In this document: positions 26,500 through 36,422 of the stretch, piece after piece
Position numbering within the stretch: position 1 is the stretch's first letter
Layout of the letters: every line of letters begins with the position of its first letter
DNA from: Vulcanimicrobiota bacterium
GTDB taxonomy: Bacteria; Vulcanimicrobiota; Vulcanimicrobiia; Vulcanimicrobiales; Vulcanimicrobiaceae
Length of the DNA stretch: 64,000 nt
Reading direction: 5' to 3'
Assembly: GCA_003140855.1 (NCBI GenBank)
Contig: PLLF01000093.1
Span: 1-64,000 of the forward strand
Made by a program: the position numbers and the translations under genes
The notes under the pieces: generated by a model
Databases searched by the model: none
What the model was told of the DNA's origin: nothing
Seen by the model: only the letters and a program-made list of their open reading frames with translations

Positions 26500-26811
26500 C
26501 TACTTGGTCTGCTCGTCCAGTTTTTCGTAGGCCTCTTGCATCGTCCGCATGATCTGCGAAAAGGTCGTGGCCATCGCGATCGAGCCGCGCGCGAACTGCG
26601 CCACCGACTCGCGGAGTTTTCCCCCGAGCTCCTCGGAAAGCGGCGCGTCGGCCAAACTTACGAGCTCCTGATATTGACTGCTGGCAGCTGATGCGGCCTC
26701 GGTTACCCGTTCGACGGTGGCCAAATAGTCGATGATCGCCGAGCCAAGATCCGCTACGGTGTTGCGGCCTTCCAGAATTCGCTTGCGGATATCGCCGTTT
26801 TGATCGGACAT
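26500..26811 (-). CDS. Small helical hypothetical protein
   Basis: 103 residues, almost wholly alpha-helical with heptad-like spacing (VERVTEAASAASSQYQELV, AMATTFSQIMRTMQEAYEK). No membrane segment or signal peptide. Not recognised. Monocistronic, 6 bp from the convergent TonB receptor and 79 bp from the divergent histone-like gene. Confidence 0.6.
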   Translation of the reverse strand: MSDQNGDIRKRILEGRNTVADLGSAIIDYLATVERVTEAASAASSQYQELVSLADAPLSEELGGKLRESVAQFARGSIAMATTFSQIMRTMQEAYEKLDEQTK

Positions 26812-26890
26812 GGCCCCGGCGTTCGCTCCGACGCAAGGTTAGCCTTCGTGCGAAATGGGGAAGCTTGTTTCGAAAAGGAGCATTACTTGA

Positions 26891-27154
26891 ATGCCAGCTC
26901 GTAAACGCAAATCGAAGAAAACAACGGCGCCTAAGGCGGCCCGCAAGACCGTACGGCGCGCGAAGAAGGCGGTCAAACGCGCGAAACCGGCAGCTAAGAA
27001 AGCTGCCAAGAGAGCCGCTAAGACGGCCCACGCCGTTGCGACGACCCTGAAAGTCGCGGGCGCGCTGCTCGAAGAGGGTGCCAACGTAACGGACTCGGTG
27101 GTCGAAGGCCGCGCCGGACGGCGATCCTCCGGCCGAAAACGCCGCAAGCGCTAA
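26891..27154 (+). CDS. Histone H1-like lysine/alanine-rich basic protein
   Basis: 87 residues. The first 50 are Lys/Arg/Ala repeats (KAARKTVRRAKKAVKRAKPA, AKKAAKRAAKTA) like histone H1 tails or bacterial HU/AlgP extensions; a short hydrophobic helix follows (VATTLKVAGALLEEGANVTD) and a basic end (GRKRRKR). It likely binds nucleic acid without sequence preference. AGGAG 10 nt before the ATG. Its TAA and the convergent GH20 gene's TAG share 4 bp (27151-27154). Confidence 0.75.
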   Translation: MPARKRKSKKTTAPKAARKTVRRAKKAVKRAKPAAKKAAKRAAKTAHAVATTLKVAGALLEEGANVTDSVVEGRAGRRSSGRKRRKR

Positions 27155-28755
27155 GGAGAAACGAGCGCGCTAAACGAGCGTGCCGTACCAACTCGAGGGA
27201 GTGCCGCTTCACCGACACGGTGGATGCGGCACTCCGTTATAGCGCCCGCGCGTCCGCGATAAAACGTCGCTGCACGCACGACGACAGAGGGGCCGCGCGA
27301 AAGATTCAGACTCAGCGGTTTGACAAATGCCCGCGAGCTTTGCGCCGGCGCTTTTCCGTCGAGCGTATAGCGCACGGTGCCGCCGATCGGCGCGGTTAAA
27401 GCGATTCGCACGCGTGCGGCGCTTGTCCAAGCGTTGACGCTCTGCACTTGGCCCGGAATCGCCTTAAAGACAATGGGTCCGCCCGTCACGTCGATCGCCG
27501 CATTGGGAATCCGAAAAGCGTACCCTTGCGAGTCGAGCCACGCGAATTGCGCCGGCAGCCGCTGTAGAAACCCCGTCCAATTCTTGCTCGCCCGCGGCGT
27601 CCAAAGGATCTCCGCCAGCGCGAGCTCGCGCGGAAGCAGCATGTAAAACAGGTGCTGCGGCGTTCGGATGCGCTCGGTCCACAAGGTCGCCTCGCCGCCC
27701 AGAACGCGTGATTGCTGCGCGGCGGACAACCCGGGCGGCATAACGTCCCACGAATACACTTCCGCGAGCGTGCTCATATGCGGGGTCGCGCGCGGCTCTT
27801 GCGCGGCGTCTCCTTGCGCGGCGTCAAAATACAATGGCCATCCGGTCACGACGGTATCGTTTCCGCGTCTTGCCGCTTCGGCCGCGCGCCGCACCGAATT
27901 CCAGGCCATGACGATCGCGTTGGTGGAAAGGTATGGACTCAGAATCTCGTTCCACCCCACGATCCGGCGATCGTGCGCGCGCACGAAATCTTCGATGTGA
28001 GACACGAACGCGGGCTCGTCGTACCGGGCGGGCACTTCATCGCCGCCGACGTGAACGGCGGGCGCGGAAAACAGCCTGAAGACTTGATTCAGCGCATTCT
28101 GTAAGAATCCAAACGTCGCGGAAGTCGCACAAAATACACCGCTGCGCCCGCAGCCGAATTGCGGGTAGGCGGCAATCGCCGCGGATGAGTGCGCGGGCAT
28201 CTCGATCTCCGGCAGCACCATGACGTACCGCTTAGCCGCGTACGCCACTACTTCACGAATTTGCGATTCGCTGTAGGAATATCCGCGAGCGGTTAACGCG
28301 GGATACCCGGGCACGGGCAACCGCCAGGCTTGATCGTCGGTGAGATGCCAGTGAAAGACGTTCAACCTGTAATGCGCGGCCACATCGATGTACCGCTCCA
28401 CCGTGCGGACGTCGAAGAAATGCCGCGCCGTATCGAGATGCACGCCCCGCCAGCGGTAAACAGGCCAATCGCGAATCGCGATCGGGTGAACCAACGAGCC
28501 GCCGGAAGGATTCAACTGTCCAAAGGTTTGCATGGCGTAAAAAAGCCCGGCGGGCGTGTTGGCGCGCGCGCTCACGCCCTGCGGGCCGATCGAGAGCAAG
28601 TAGCCTTCATCGCCTAAAGCGGCGTCTCGATGAGCCAAGATTCGCGCCGTTACGCGCGGCGGCTGCGTCAAGCGGTAAACGGAATTCCCGGTCTGCACCA
28701 TCCGCGGCCACGGTACGATCGACGGGATCGCCGCGAATAACAGCGGAGCGATCAT
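27151..28755 (-). CDS. Beta-N-acetylhexosaminidase, glycoside hydrolase family 20
   Basis: 534 residues. GH20 barrel: RWRGVHLDTARHFF, NVFHWHLTDDQAWRLP, VLPEIEMPAHS, and HVGGDE with Asp239/Glu240, the assisting Asp and acid/base Glu of substrate-assisted catalysis. Cleaves terminal GlcNAc or GalNAc from chitin or glycans. The N-terminus (IAPLLFAAIPSIV) may be a short signal peptide. A ~110-residue C-terminal domain (from about 400) contains a chitobiase-type element, YTLDGKAPAQSS. Eight bp after the S9 peptidase, so co-transcribed. Confidence 0.93.
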   Translation of the reverse strand: MIAPLLFAAIPSIVPWPRMVQTGNSVYRLTQPPRVTARILAHRDAALGDEGYLLSIGPQGVSARANTPAGLFYAMQTFGQLNPSGGSLVHPIAIRDWPVYRWRGVHLDTARHFFDVRTVERYIDVAAHYRLNVFHWHLTDDQAWRLPVPGYPALTARGYSYSESQIREVVAYAAKRYVMVLPEIEMPAHSSAAIAAYPQFGCGRSGVFCATSATFGFLQNALNQVFRLFSAPAVHVGGDEVPARYDEPAFVSHIEDFVRAHDRRIVGWNEILSPYLSTNAIVMAWNSVRRAAEAARRGNDTVVTGWPLYFDAAQGDAAQEPRATPHMSTLAEVYSWDVMPPGLSAAQQSRVLGGEATLWTERIRTPQHLFYMLLPRELALAEILWTPRASKNWTGFLQRLPAQFAWLDSQGYAFRIPNAAIDVTGGPIVFKAIPGQVQSVNAWTSAARVRIALTAPIGGTVRYTLDGKAPAQSSRAFVKPLSLNLSRGPSVVVRAATFYRGRAGAITECRIHRVGEAALPRVGTARSFSALVSP

Positions 28756-28762
28756 GCGCGCT

Positions 28763-30886
28763 TTACGGCGCGCCTAGTTTTTGCAACAGCCAGTTTGCGG
28801 ACGTGTCGTACAGTTGCAGGACGTCCGCGAATCGCAGATTCTCGTGCGTTTCGTTAGGGAAAACCATCTCGACGACCTCGACGCCTTTGCCCCGTAAACG
28901 CGTAGCCAGATCGACGCCTTGTGAAAACTCGACGTTACGATCGTCGTCGCCTTGACTCATAAAGACCGGCGAGCGCCACGTTTCGACCGCCGATATAGGT
29001 GAGGAACCCTCGGCGATCTTCCGTTCGGCGGGCGTGCCGACGCCGCGGCCATAATCCGCGTCGAGCGTCGTCGCCCAGTTGTGCACGCCCGCCATGTCGA
29101 CGCCGGCTTTAAAGATATCGGAATTGCGCGCCAACCCCAGCGCGGTCAGGTATCCGCCATACGAGAGGCCGTAAATGCCGATCCGCGCCGGATCGACGTC
29201 GGGCCGGCTTTGCAAGTAGGCGACGCCCGCGAGCACGTCCTGGTACTCGCTCCCGCCTTTCGCGCCATAATTTTTCGCTTCGCGAAAATCGTGGCCGTAC
29301 ATGATTCCGCTGCGGTAGTTTATGGACAGCACGACGCATCCGTGGTTGGCGTAGTACTGGTTCGATTCGTAGAGATCGGTATAGAACTCCAGATAGTGGA
29401 AGCCGGGCAGCATCTGCCGGCGCGAACCGCCGTGATCGAAGATGATCGCGCAGTGTTTTGCAAGCCCGTCTTGCGGCACGAACACTTGCGAGTGAATAAG
29501 CAGGCCGTCCGGCGCCTGAAACGTGACGAGCTGCGGTTCGACAAGATCGCTTGCGGGAAATTCCGGCGGGGCGTCCGGGCCGCCCACCGGTGTTGAACCA
29601 TGAACGTCGCTGTTTAAGACAAAGACTGCGGGCGGATGATTGTAGTCGGCGTCAATGTACCCAACCAAATTGTCCCTAAGCCCAACAGGGCTCCACTGGC
29701 TATGCGGACCGTTTGTTTCTTCGGCTGCGGCGGCGCCAGCGACGCTTGCGCTCCAAATGTGGCGGCGATCGATATCACCTTGATTACTCGAGAAAATGAG
29801 GCGGGAACGATCGACAGAAACAGACGCGCTTTCTACTTCGAACTTACCGGGAGTGAGCAGCGAAGCCGGGCCGCCGTTCGCCTGCACCGAATAGAGATGC
29901 CGCCAGCCGTCCTTCTCCCATGGAAAGGCGATGCGACCGTTGTTCGACCAAAAAAGTTGCGCGGGACTGTCGAGTCCATAGAACTCGCTGCCCATGCCGG
30001 GATCGGCTTGCCATATCTTATGCCCGCCGCCGCCGTCCGCGCCGGCGACCCAAATCGACCACGGCTCCTTTACGTAATCTACATAAGGGTCTTCATTCTC
30101 GAGCGTACCCGGCGCACGAATGAACGCAATCTGTTTTCCGTCCGCCGACCAAGCCGACGCGACGTCGTGCGCAAAGAATGGCGCCGCGTACGCGATGCGG
30201 TTCGCCCGGAGATCGTAGATCGCAATGAAACCGTGGTCGCCGCGCGAGTTTGTAAATGCTATATGTGAACCGTCCGGTGAAAAGACCGGATCGGCGAGCG
30301 ACCCGCGGATAGCAAAGAGCCGCGCCGGTTTTCCTACGCGCGGACGGTTCCCTCTCGTGTTGAGCGCAGCCGAATAGGGTTGGCCGCGTAAGAGCCAAAC
30401 CGCGCGATCGCCTCGCGGCGAGATCACCGGAGAATAGCCTTCACCGACGCGCACCGGCACAGGCGATTGACCCGGCATCCCAACGATCCAAATCGTTTGT
30501 TTCGGCGGAATCGGAAGCGACAGCGGATTTGGGTATTCACTCCGCCGGTTGGTCCCTTCACCCCGCACGTACACGATGGCCAAATTGTCCGGCGTAATCG
30601 CAAGCGAACCGATGACTTGTCCGTCATCGCTCGTGTACGCGGTACGGCGAGAAGGTCGCGGGGGGCCGGCGAGGATTAGCGCATACACGTTGTGCGCTCC
30701 GCGCTCGCTGGCCGTGAACGCGACCGCGTTCCCATTGGGCGACGAAGTCAGATCATCGACAAACGGAGCCGACAGCACTTGCGCCATGGTGAAGCGTGCA
30801 GCGGCGGAGACGGCTGCGGAGCTCGATGCGAGAAGCGCGAGCCCGGCTACAATGCAAACGGAGGCGCGAAACATCGTGCGCATCAT
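28763..30886 (-). CDS. Secreted S9-family prolyl oligopeptidase
   Basis: 707 residues with a signal peptide (IVAGLALLASSSAAVSAAA). Residues 35-440 form a beta-propeller of WD40/TolB-like repeats (FSPDGSHIAFTN, WSADGKQIAFIR). The C-terminal alpha/beta hydrolase has the nucleophile Ser575 in GLSYGG, Asp of QGDDDRNV (about 648) and His681 in NETHEN. It would cut short peptides in the periplasm or outside. Together with the GH20 enzyme it suggests use of peptide/amino-sugar polymers. Exact S9 subfamily (DPP-IV-like S9B or acylaminoacyl S9C) is unclear. Confidence 0.9.
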   Translation of the reverse strand: MMRTMFRASVCIVAGLALLASSSAAVSAAARFTMAQVLSAPFVDDLTSSPNGNAVAFTASERGAHNVYALILAGPPRPSRRTAYTSDDGQVIGSLAITPDNLAIVYVRGEGTNRRSEYPNPLSLPIPPKQTIWIVGMPGQSPVPVRVGEGYSPVISPRGDRAVWLLRGQPYSAALNTRGNRPRVGKPARLFAIRGSLADPVFSPDGSHIAFTNSRGDHGFIAIYDLRANRIAYAAPFFAHDVASAWSADGKQIAFIRAPGTLENEDPYVDYVKEPWSIWVAGADGGGGHKIWQADPGMGSEFYGLDSPAQLFWSNNGRIAFPWEKDGWRHLYSVQANGGPASLLTPGKFEVESASVSVDRSRLIFSSNQGDIDRRHIWSASVAGAAAAEETNGPHSQWSPVGLRDNLVGYIDADYNHPPAVFVLNSDVHGSTPVGGPDAPPEFPASDLVEPQLVTFQAPDGLLIHSQVFVPQDGLAKHCAIIFDHGGSRRQMLPGFHYLEFYTDLYESNQYYANHGCVVLSINYRSGIMYGHDFREAKNYGAKGGSEYQDVLAGVAYLQSRPDVDPARIGIYGLSYGGYLTALGLARNSDIFKAGVDMAGVHNWATTLDADYGRGVGTPAERKIAEGSSPISAVETWRSPVFMSQGDDDRNVEFSQGVDLATRLRGKGVEVVEMVFPNETHENLRFADVLQLYDTSANWLLQKLGAP

Positions 30887-30915
30887 TCGCGCGTAGCCGG
30901 GGGCGCCCTTCGGCT

Positions 30916-31101
30916 CTAGTTCCAGGCCCCCGGAATTTTCACGTGCAGCTGGTACCTCAGTATCGCTTGGCCGGCATGCACATTCCGAACGGTAGCGCTC
31001 GCCGTTCCGTTGACGACGGGAATCGACATGTGCGTCGCGCCGTTGGCAAAAACAGAGCCGCCGCCGATGTCCAACTTGAGTGTCGCGGCGTGGCCTGCCG
31101 G
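30916..31101 (-). pseudogene. C-terminal remnant of a secreted Ig-like/beta-sandwich protein
   Basis: About 60 credible codons: LPAGHAATLKLDIGG, FANGATHMSIPVVNG, TASATVRNVHAGQAILRY, ending IPGAWN. This reads as the last beta-sandwich domain of a larger secreted protein. Upstream of about 31101 the frame turns into Arg/Pro-rich shadow sequence, and a credible reading frame on the plus strand begins instead. No start or signal peptide belongs to it, so I take it as a truncated gene left by a rearrangement. Confidence 0.45.
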
Positions 31102-31343
31102 CAAACCGACCCTGGAGATTGCTTGGCGCCTACGGCGCGGCGGTGATCGCGGGGCTGCTGTTTTGGTACGCGTTCGAACACGCGTGGACGTACGGCGCGG
31201 TGAAGGCGCGCGCCATTGCCTCATTGAGCCCGCGCGTAGCGGCGCTTTTCAGAACGCTGGGGATCGGCCAGGTGATGCGATTTGCATCACCCAGCTATGG
31301 CACACTCGCGCCGCACCCTTCGACTTCGCTCAGGGCAGGCTAA
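31080..31343 (+). CDS. Short hypothetical membrane protein, possibly truncated
   Basis: Up to 87 codons from GTG 31080; the credible part begins near PWRLLGAYGAAVIAGLLFWY (one transmembrane helix) and continues AFEHAWTYGAVKARAIASLS. The 3' end (HPSTSLRAG and the stop) is made by a REP-like repeat at 31314-31340. The beginning overlaps the remnant on the other strand. Start, extent and function are all uncertain. Confidence 0.35.
   Translation: MSRRGLPANRPWRLLGAYGAAVIAGLLFWYAFEHAWTYGAVKARAIASLSPRVAALFRTLGIGQVMRFASPSYGTLAPHPSTSLRAG
31314..31340. repeat. REP-like repeat, copy 4
   Basis: CACCCTTCGACTTCGCTCAG followed by GGCAGG. It supplies the last codons and sits immediately before the stop codon of the short plus-strand ORF. 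Confidence 0.65.
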
Positions 31344-31344
31344 G

Positions 31345-31815
31345 CTAGGGCTGCATGGCCGCACGCAGCGCGTCCGGCGAAGCTGCAACTTGCAGTAGAG
31401 TGCGGCCCGCGTCGGGCGGACGGCGCTGCCCCTGCCCGCCGGCTCCCGGTGGACGGCCCTCTCGCCCCGGCGGCGGCGAACCGCCGTTTGCATCGGCAAA
31501 AGCTTTACGCATAGCATCGCGAAGCGCTTGTCCCTGCGCGATGACCGCTGTTGACTCGTCTGGAGTAAGCACCGCGTCGATTTGCGTGACCGCGTCGGCC
31601 ATAGCAAGCGAGCCGTTGCCGAACTGCGTGATGATGGCTTGCACTTTGATGCGGTGATCCGCGCTCAGCGCATTAAAACTATTGGTCTTAGCGGTGTCCC
31701 GAAGCGTTTGCATTTGGGCTTGCAGCTCGGGCGTCATGTCCGGGAAACCCTGAGCCGCGGCCGCAACCGGAGCTGCGCAAAGCGCTAGTGTAATGGCGAA
31801 AAGAAAAGTACGCAT
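31345..31815 (-). CDS. Secreted hypothetical protein with Gly/Pro-rich tail
   Basis: 156 residues: signal peptide (TFLFAITLALCAAPVAAAA), a helical middle (MTPELQAQMQTLRDTAKTNS, AVLTPDESTAVIAQGQALRD) and a Gly/Pro/Arg-rich stretch (SPPPGREGRPPGAGGQGQRR) before the C-terminus. The helical part, with its LTPDE turn, resembles Spy/CpxP-type periplasmic helical proteins, but this is only suggestive. Monocistronic; 45 bp after the oligopeptide ATPase gene's end on the same strand it lies downstream of. Confidence 0.55.
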   Translation of the reverse strand: MRTFLFAITLALCAAPVAAAAQGFPDMTPELQAQMQTLRDTAKTNSFNALSADHRIKVQAIITQFGNGSLAMADAVTQIDAVLTPDESTAVIAQGQALRDAMRKAFADANGGSPPPGREGRPPGAGGQGQRRPPDAGRTLLQVAASPDALRAAMQP

Positions 31816-31860
31816 GCCCTGACGCTACAGGCGCCGCCTGAGAAATCCCTTGGGGCGCCG

Positions 31861-32975
31861 CTAGCTCGGCGGAATAGCGTCCGTTAACGAGCCCGGCGCA
31901 ACGACAACGGAACCACCCGCGGACTCTTTCGCCGCAAGTGCGGCGGTAATGTTCGGCTGTGCCCCGCCGTGCTCTTCGACCCAGTGACATGCCGCGAAAT
32001 GGCCCGGCCGGTATTCGGTGAACGGCGGCACCTCGACTTTGCACCGCTCGAAAGCGATCGGGCAGCGCGTGTGAAAGCGGCAGCCCGACGGCGGATTAAC
32101 GGGCGACGGAATGTCGCCCGTGAGGACGATGCGCTTGCGGCGCTGTTCGACGTGCGGATCGGGAATCGGAATCGCCGAGAGCAGCGAGATCGTGTACGGG
32201 TGCAGCGGCTCTTCATACAGATCGTCGCGCCGCGCCATTTCCATGAGCTTGCCCACGTACATGACCGCGACGCGCGTCGATATATGACGCACGACCGAAA
32301 GATCGTGCGCGATGAATAAATACGTCAATCCCAACTGCGCCTGCAAATCTTCGAGCAGGTTAATGACTTGCGCTTGGATCGAGACGTCGAGCGCCGAGAC
32401 GGGTTCGTCGCAGACGATGAATTTCGGATCGACGGCGAGCGCGCGCGCGATGCCGATGCGCTGGCGTTGGCCGCCGGAGAATTCGTGCGGATAACGGTTT
32501 GAATGATAGGGCTGCAGTCCCACGAGACGCAGCAACTCCTGAACGCGCTCGTCGATCGCTTTCCCTTGCGCCAAATGGTGAATCTTCAAAGGTTCGGCGA
32601 CGATGTCGCCCACGGTCATGCGCGGATTCAGCGAGGCAAACGGATCTTGGAAGATGATTTGCATCTCGCGGCGCAGCCGGCGGATCTCGCCGCGCGAGAG
32701 ATCGAGGATCGGCTTGCCGTCGAAACAGATCTCACCTTGGCTGGCCGGTAACAAGCGTAAGATGACGCGCCCGACGGTTGTCTTTCCCGAGCCCGACTCG
32801 CCGACGAGCCCCAGCGTTTCGCCGCGCGCGATCGTAAAATCAACACCGTCGACCGCTTTGACGTCACCGATGTGGCGCGACATCAAACCCGCGTGGATCG
32901 GAAAATACTTATACAGTCCCGTTACTTCGAGGAGATCGTCGGTCGCTGGCTCGGTGGCGATCTGCTGCGCTGCGC

Positions 32976-32979
<4 letters not shown>
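31861..32979 (-). CDS. Oligopeptide/dipeptide ABC transporter ATP-binding protein (DppF/OppF type)
   Basis: 372 residues. Walker [11 protein letters not shown]-loop [17 protein letters not shown], signature [15 protein letters not shown], Walker [14 protein letters not shown]-loop IAHDLSVV, then the oligopeptide-type C-terminal region with a Cys cluster ([22 protein letters not shown]) that in this family often binds an Fe-S cluster. It pairs with the DppD-type ATPase directly upstream (ATGA overlap, 32976-32979). No permeases or binding protein are in the operon. Confidence 0.93.
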
Positions 32980-34016
<1,037 letters not shown>

Positions 34017-34019
34017 GAG

Positions 34020-34388
34020 CTAGATACCGGTCAGCGACAAGATCGTGCCGATGACGACGAACATCACAGCAAATACTCCCGTTATGCGCTTCAGCTGTTC
34101 TTCTGCGCCCAAGCGGCTGTATGCGGACTCGACGCGGCCGCCGAGCGTTCCCGACAGCCCTTCCTGTTTAGTGGTTTGAATCGCCAGCATGATGATCAGG
34201 CCGAGCGCAACGATGAGGAACAGGCCGGCGAGACCGTGCGTCAGCCAACTCGCGTGCAGCTGAAACCACGTCTGTGGGGCCGGCGCGTTGAAATTGACGG
34301 CCTGCTGAGGAACTGGTTGTGGAACTTGTATCGGCGGCGGATTTGCCAAAATCGGTTTTGCCGTCGCGACGCCAATGAGCCAGGTCAT
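34020..34388 (-). CDS. secG: Preprotein translocase subunit SecG
   Basis: 122 residues. Two transmembrane helices (GLAGLFLIVALGLIIMLAIQ and ITGVFAVMFVVIGTILSL) flank the conserved cytoplasmic loop (GLSGTLGGRVESAYSRLGAE). Helps SecYE/SecA protein export. Unusual 48-residue Pro/Gln-rich N-terminal extension (PPPIQVPQPVPQQAV) absent from the typical ~75-110 residue SecG. Its start overlaps the dxs stop (ATGA), so it depends on the dxs transcript. Confidence 0.88.
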   Translation of the reverse strand: MTWLIGVATAKPILANPPPIQVPQPVPQQAVNFNAPAPQTWFQLHASWLTHGLAGLFLIVALGLIIMLAIQTTKQEGLSGTLGGRVESAYSRLGAEEQLKRITGVFAVMFVVIGTILSLTGI

Positions 34389-36322
34389 ACCGGTTCCTCC
34401 ACCAGTTCTAAAGCGCCGGCGCCGTCGGAAACCGGTAGAAGAGCATTTTCAACGCGCGCGGCGACGTCTTCGCCGGTTAGGCCAAACAGCGCGCGTTGTT
34501 TGGGCTGCGAATCGTGTTGTACCAGCACGCTCGGAACGCCGACCCGTTCGACCCTGACGTTCAAGCCGCGATCTGAAACAAACTCGGCGACGGCCGAACC
34601 GAATCCGCCCGCCAGCGAGTGCTCTTCGAGCGTAATGAAGTGCGAGTGGTTTGCCGCGAGCTCCACCAGAAGTGCTTCGTCGATCGGCTTCGCGAAGCGC
34701 ATGTTGACGACGGTCACATCACCGTTCACCAGAGCGTGAGCATCCAGCGCCACGTCCACCGTATTGCCGTAAGCCAGGATCGCAACGCGCATGTCATCCT
34801 GAGTTTGTCGAAGGGCGCGGCGCAGCACCTCGCCGCGTCCATGCACGATCGGCGCAACGGGATCGCGATATTTTCCGCTGGTCGAACCGCGCGGATAGCG
34901 AATCGCCGCCGGGCCATCCAGCGAGAGCGCGTGCTCGAGCATCGGATACAGCTCTTCCTCGTTGCGCGGCGCCATGCACGTCATGTTCGGCAGCGTGCGC
35001 ATATACGCGATATCGTAAAGGCCCATATGCGTGGGACCGTCATCGCCGACCATGCCCGCGCGATCCATGCAAAAGACGACCGGTAAATTTTGTACGCAGA
35101 CGTCGTGTACGACCTGATCGTACGCCCGCTGCAGGAACGTCGAGTAAATCGCGCAGACCGGCCTGAGTCCGTTCGTCGCCGCGCCCGCGGCAAAACACAC
35201 GGCGTGCGCTTCGGCTATGCCGACGTCGAAATAGCGCTCGGGAAAGCGTTTGGCAAACTTCGAAAGCCCGGTGCCGTCGGGCATTGCGGCCGTGATGCCG
35301 ATCACGCGCGGATCCTTTTCGGCCAGCGCGATCATCGCATCGGCGAACACGTCCTGAAACTTTGGCGCCGCGGGCGCAGCGGCTTTTTTGCTGCCGTCGC
35401 GCGGCTCGAACGCGTTGGCGCCGATGCCGTGGAAGGTTCGCGAGTCGCGCTCCGCCGGCTCGTAGCCTTTGCCTTTCACGGTACGAATATGTAAGAGCAC
35501 CGCGCGCGGAATTGCCTTCGCGGTCTCGAGAGCGTCGACCAGCGTATCGTAGTTGTGGCCGTCGATGGCTCCGATGTAGCGGAAACCGAGCTCTTCGAAA
35601 ATGACGGCGGCTTTTTCCGAAGGCGCTATGAACCGCATCGCTCCGAGCTCGGCCGACTCGAACGCTTTCTTCGCCATGCCTCCCAGCGGCAGATGATCGA
35701 GCACGTGCTTTCCGGTCGCGCGCACTTGATTGGCAAACGGCTTGCTGCGAAGAACCGAGAGGTACGACGCGATCGATCCGACGTTGGGCGCTATCGACAT
35801 TTCGTTGTCGTTGAGAATCACGATGAAATTGCTGCGCATCTGCCCGGCATTGTTGAGCGCTTCGTAAGCCAGGCCGCCGGTCAGCGCGCCGTCGCCGATC
35901 ACCGCCACGATCGTTTCGTTGCCGCCGGTCAGGTCGCGCGCCCGCGCCATGCCGAGCGCGGCCGAAACGCCGGTGCTTGCGTGGCCGGCCCCAAAGCAAT
36001 CGTATTCGGATTCGGTGCGCATCGCAAAGCCCGAGATTCCGCCGCCTTTTCGCAGCGTAGCAAAACGATCGCGCCGGCCCGTCAAGAGTTTGTGCACGTA
36101 CGTTTGGTGGCTGACGTCCCAGACGATCCGATCGTTGGGCAGATCGAGCGTGCGGTGAAGCGCGAGCGTCAGCTCGACCACGCCGAGGTTGGGAGCCAAA
36201 TGCCCCCCGTTTTGCACGCAGACTTCAACCAGCAGCTCGCGAATTTCGCAAGCCAGCAGATCGATCTCCGGGCGGGAAAGGGCTTTGACGTCGGCGGGAG
36301 AGTCGATGCGTTCGATTACCAT
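34385..36322 (-). CDS. dxs: 1-deoxy-D-xylulose-5-phosphate synthase
   Basis: 645 residues. Condenses pyruvate and glyceraldehyde-3-P with thiamine diphosphate, first step of the MEP isoprenoid pathway. Visible: GGHLAPNLGVVELTLALH, HQTYVHKLLTGR, the ThDP motif GDGALTGGLAYEALNNAG, and DVGIAEAHAVCFAAG with the catalytic Glu. A transketolase C-terminal domain ends the chain. Residues about 503-510 (RQTQDDM) are encoded by a REP-like repeat, extending a surface loop after GEVLRRAL. First gene of dxs-secG-dppD-dppF. Confidence 0.96.
   Translation of the reverse strand: MVIERIDSPADVKALSRPEIDLLACEIRELLVEVCVQNGGHLAPNLGVVELTLALHRTLDLPNDRIVWDVSHQTYVHKLLTGRRDRFATLRKGGGISGFAMRTESEYDCFGAGHASTGVSAALGMARARDLTGGNETIVAVIGDGALTGGLAYEALNNAGQMRSNFIVILNDNEMSIAPNVGSIASYLSVLRSKPFANQVRATGKHVLDHLPLGGMAKKAFESAELGAMRFIAPSEKAAVIFEELGFRYIGAIDGHNYDTLVDALETAKAIPRAVLLHIRTVKGKGYEPAERDSRTFHGIGANAFEPRDGSKKAAAPAAPKFQDVFADAMIALAEKDPRVIGITAAMPDGTGLSKFAKRFPERYFDVGIAEAHAVCFAAGAATNGLRPVCAIYSTFLQRAYDQVVHDVCVQNLPVVFCMDRAGMVGDDGPTHMGLYDIAYMRTLPNMTCMAPRNEEELYPMLEHALSLDGPAAIRYPRGSTSGKYRDPVAPIVHGRGEVLRRALRQTQDDMRVAILAYGNTVDVALDAHALVNGDVTVVNMRFAKPIDEALLVELAANHSHFITLEEHSLAGGFGSAVAEFVSDRGLNVRVERVGVPSVLVQHDSQPKQRALFGLTGEDVAARVENALLPVSDGAGALELVEEPV
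34793..34820. repeat. REP-like repeat, copy 5, inside dxs
   Basis: GTCATCCTGAGTTTGTCGAA then GGGCGCGG: the reverse form of CCCTTCGACAAACTCAGGATGAC. Translated in frame without a stop. Confidence 0.75.
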
Positions 36323-36422
36323 GGGCGGACCCCACCCTTCGACAGACCCGGAACCCGCGTCCCCCGCACGAGGGAGAGAGGGCTCGCAGGAACCGCCGCG
36401 GGCACGGGTTTAGTAGCCTTCA
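36323..36422. other. Divergent intergenic region with a partial repeat
   Basis: 100 bp between dxs and the PAP2-like gene; holds both promoters, none of them obvious. A partial REP-like core (CACCCTTCGACAGACCCGGA, 36334-36353) is present, with the right half diverged. Confidence 0.4.
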
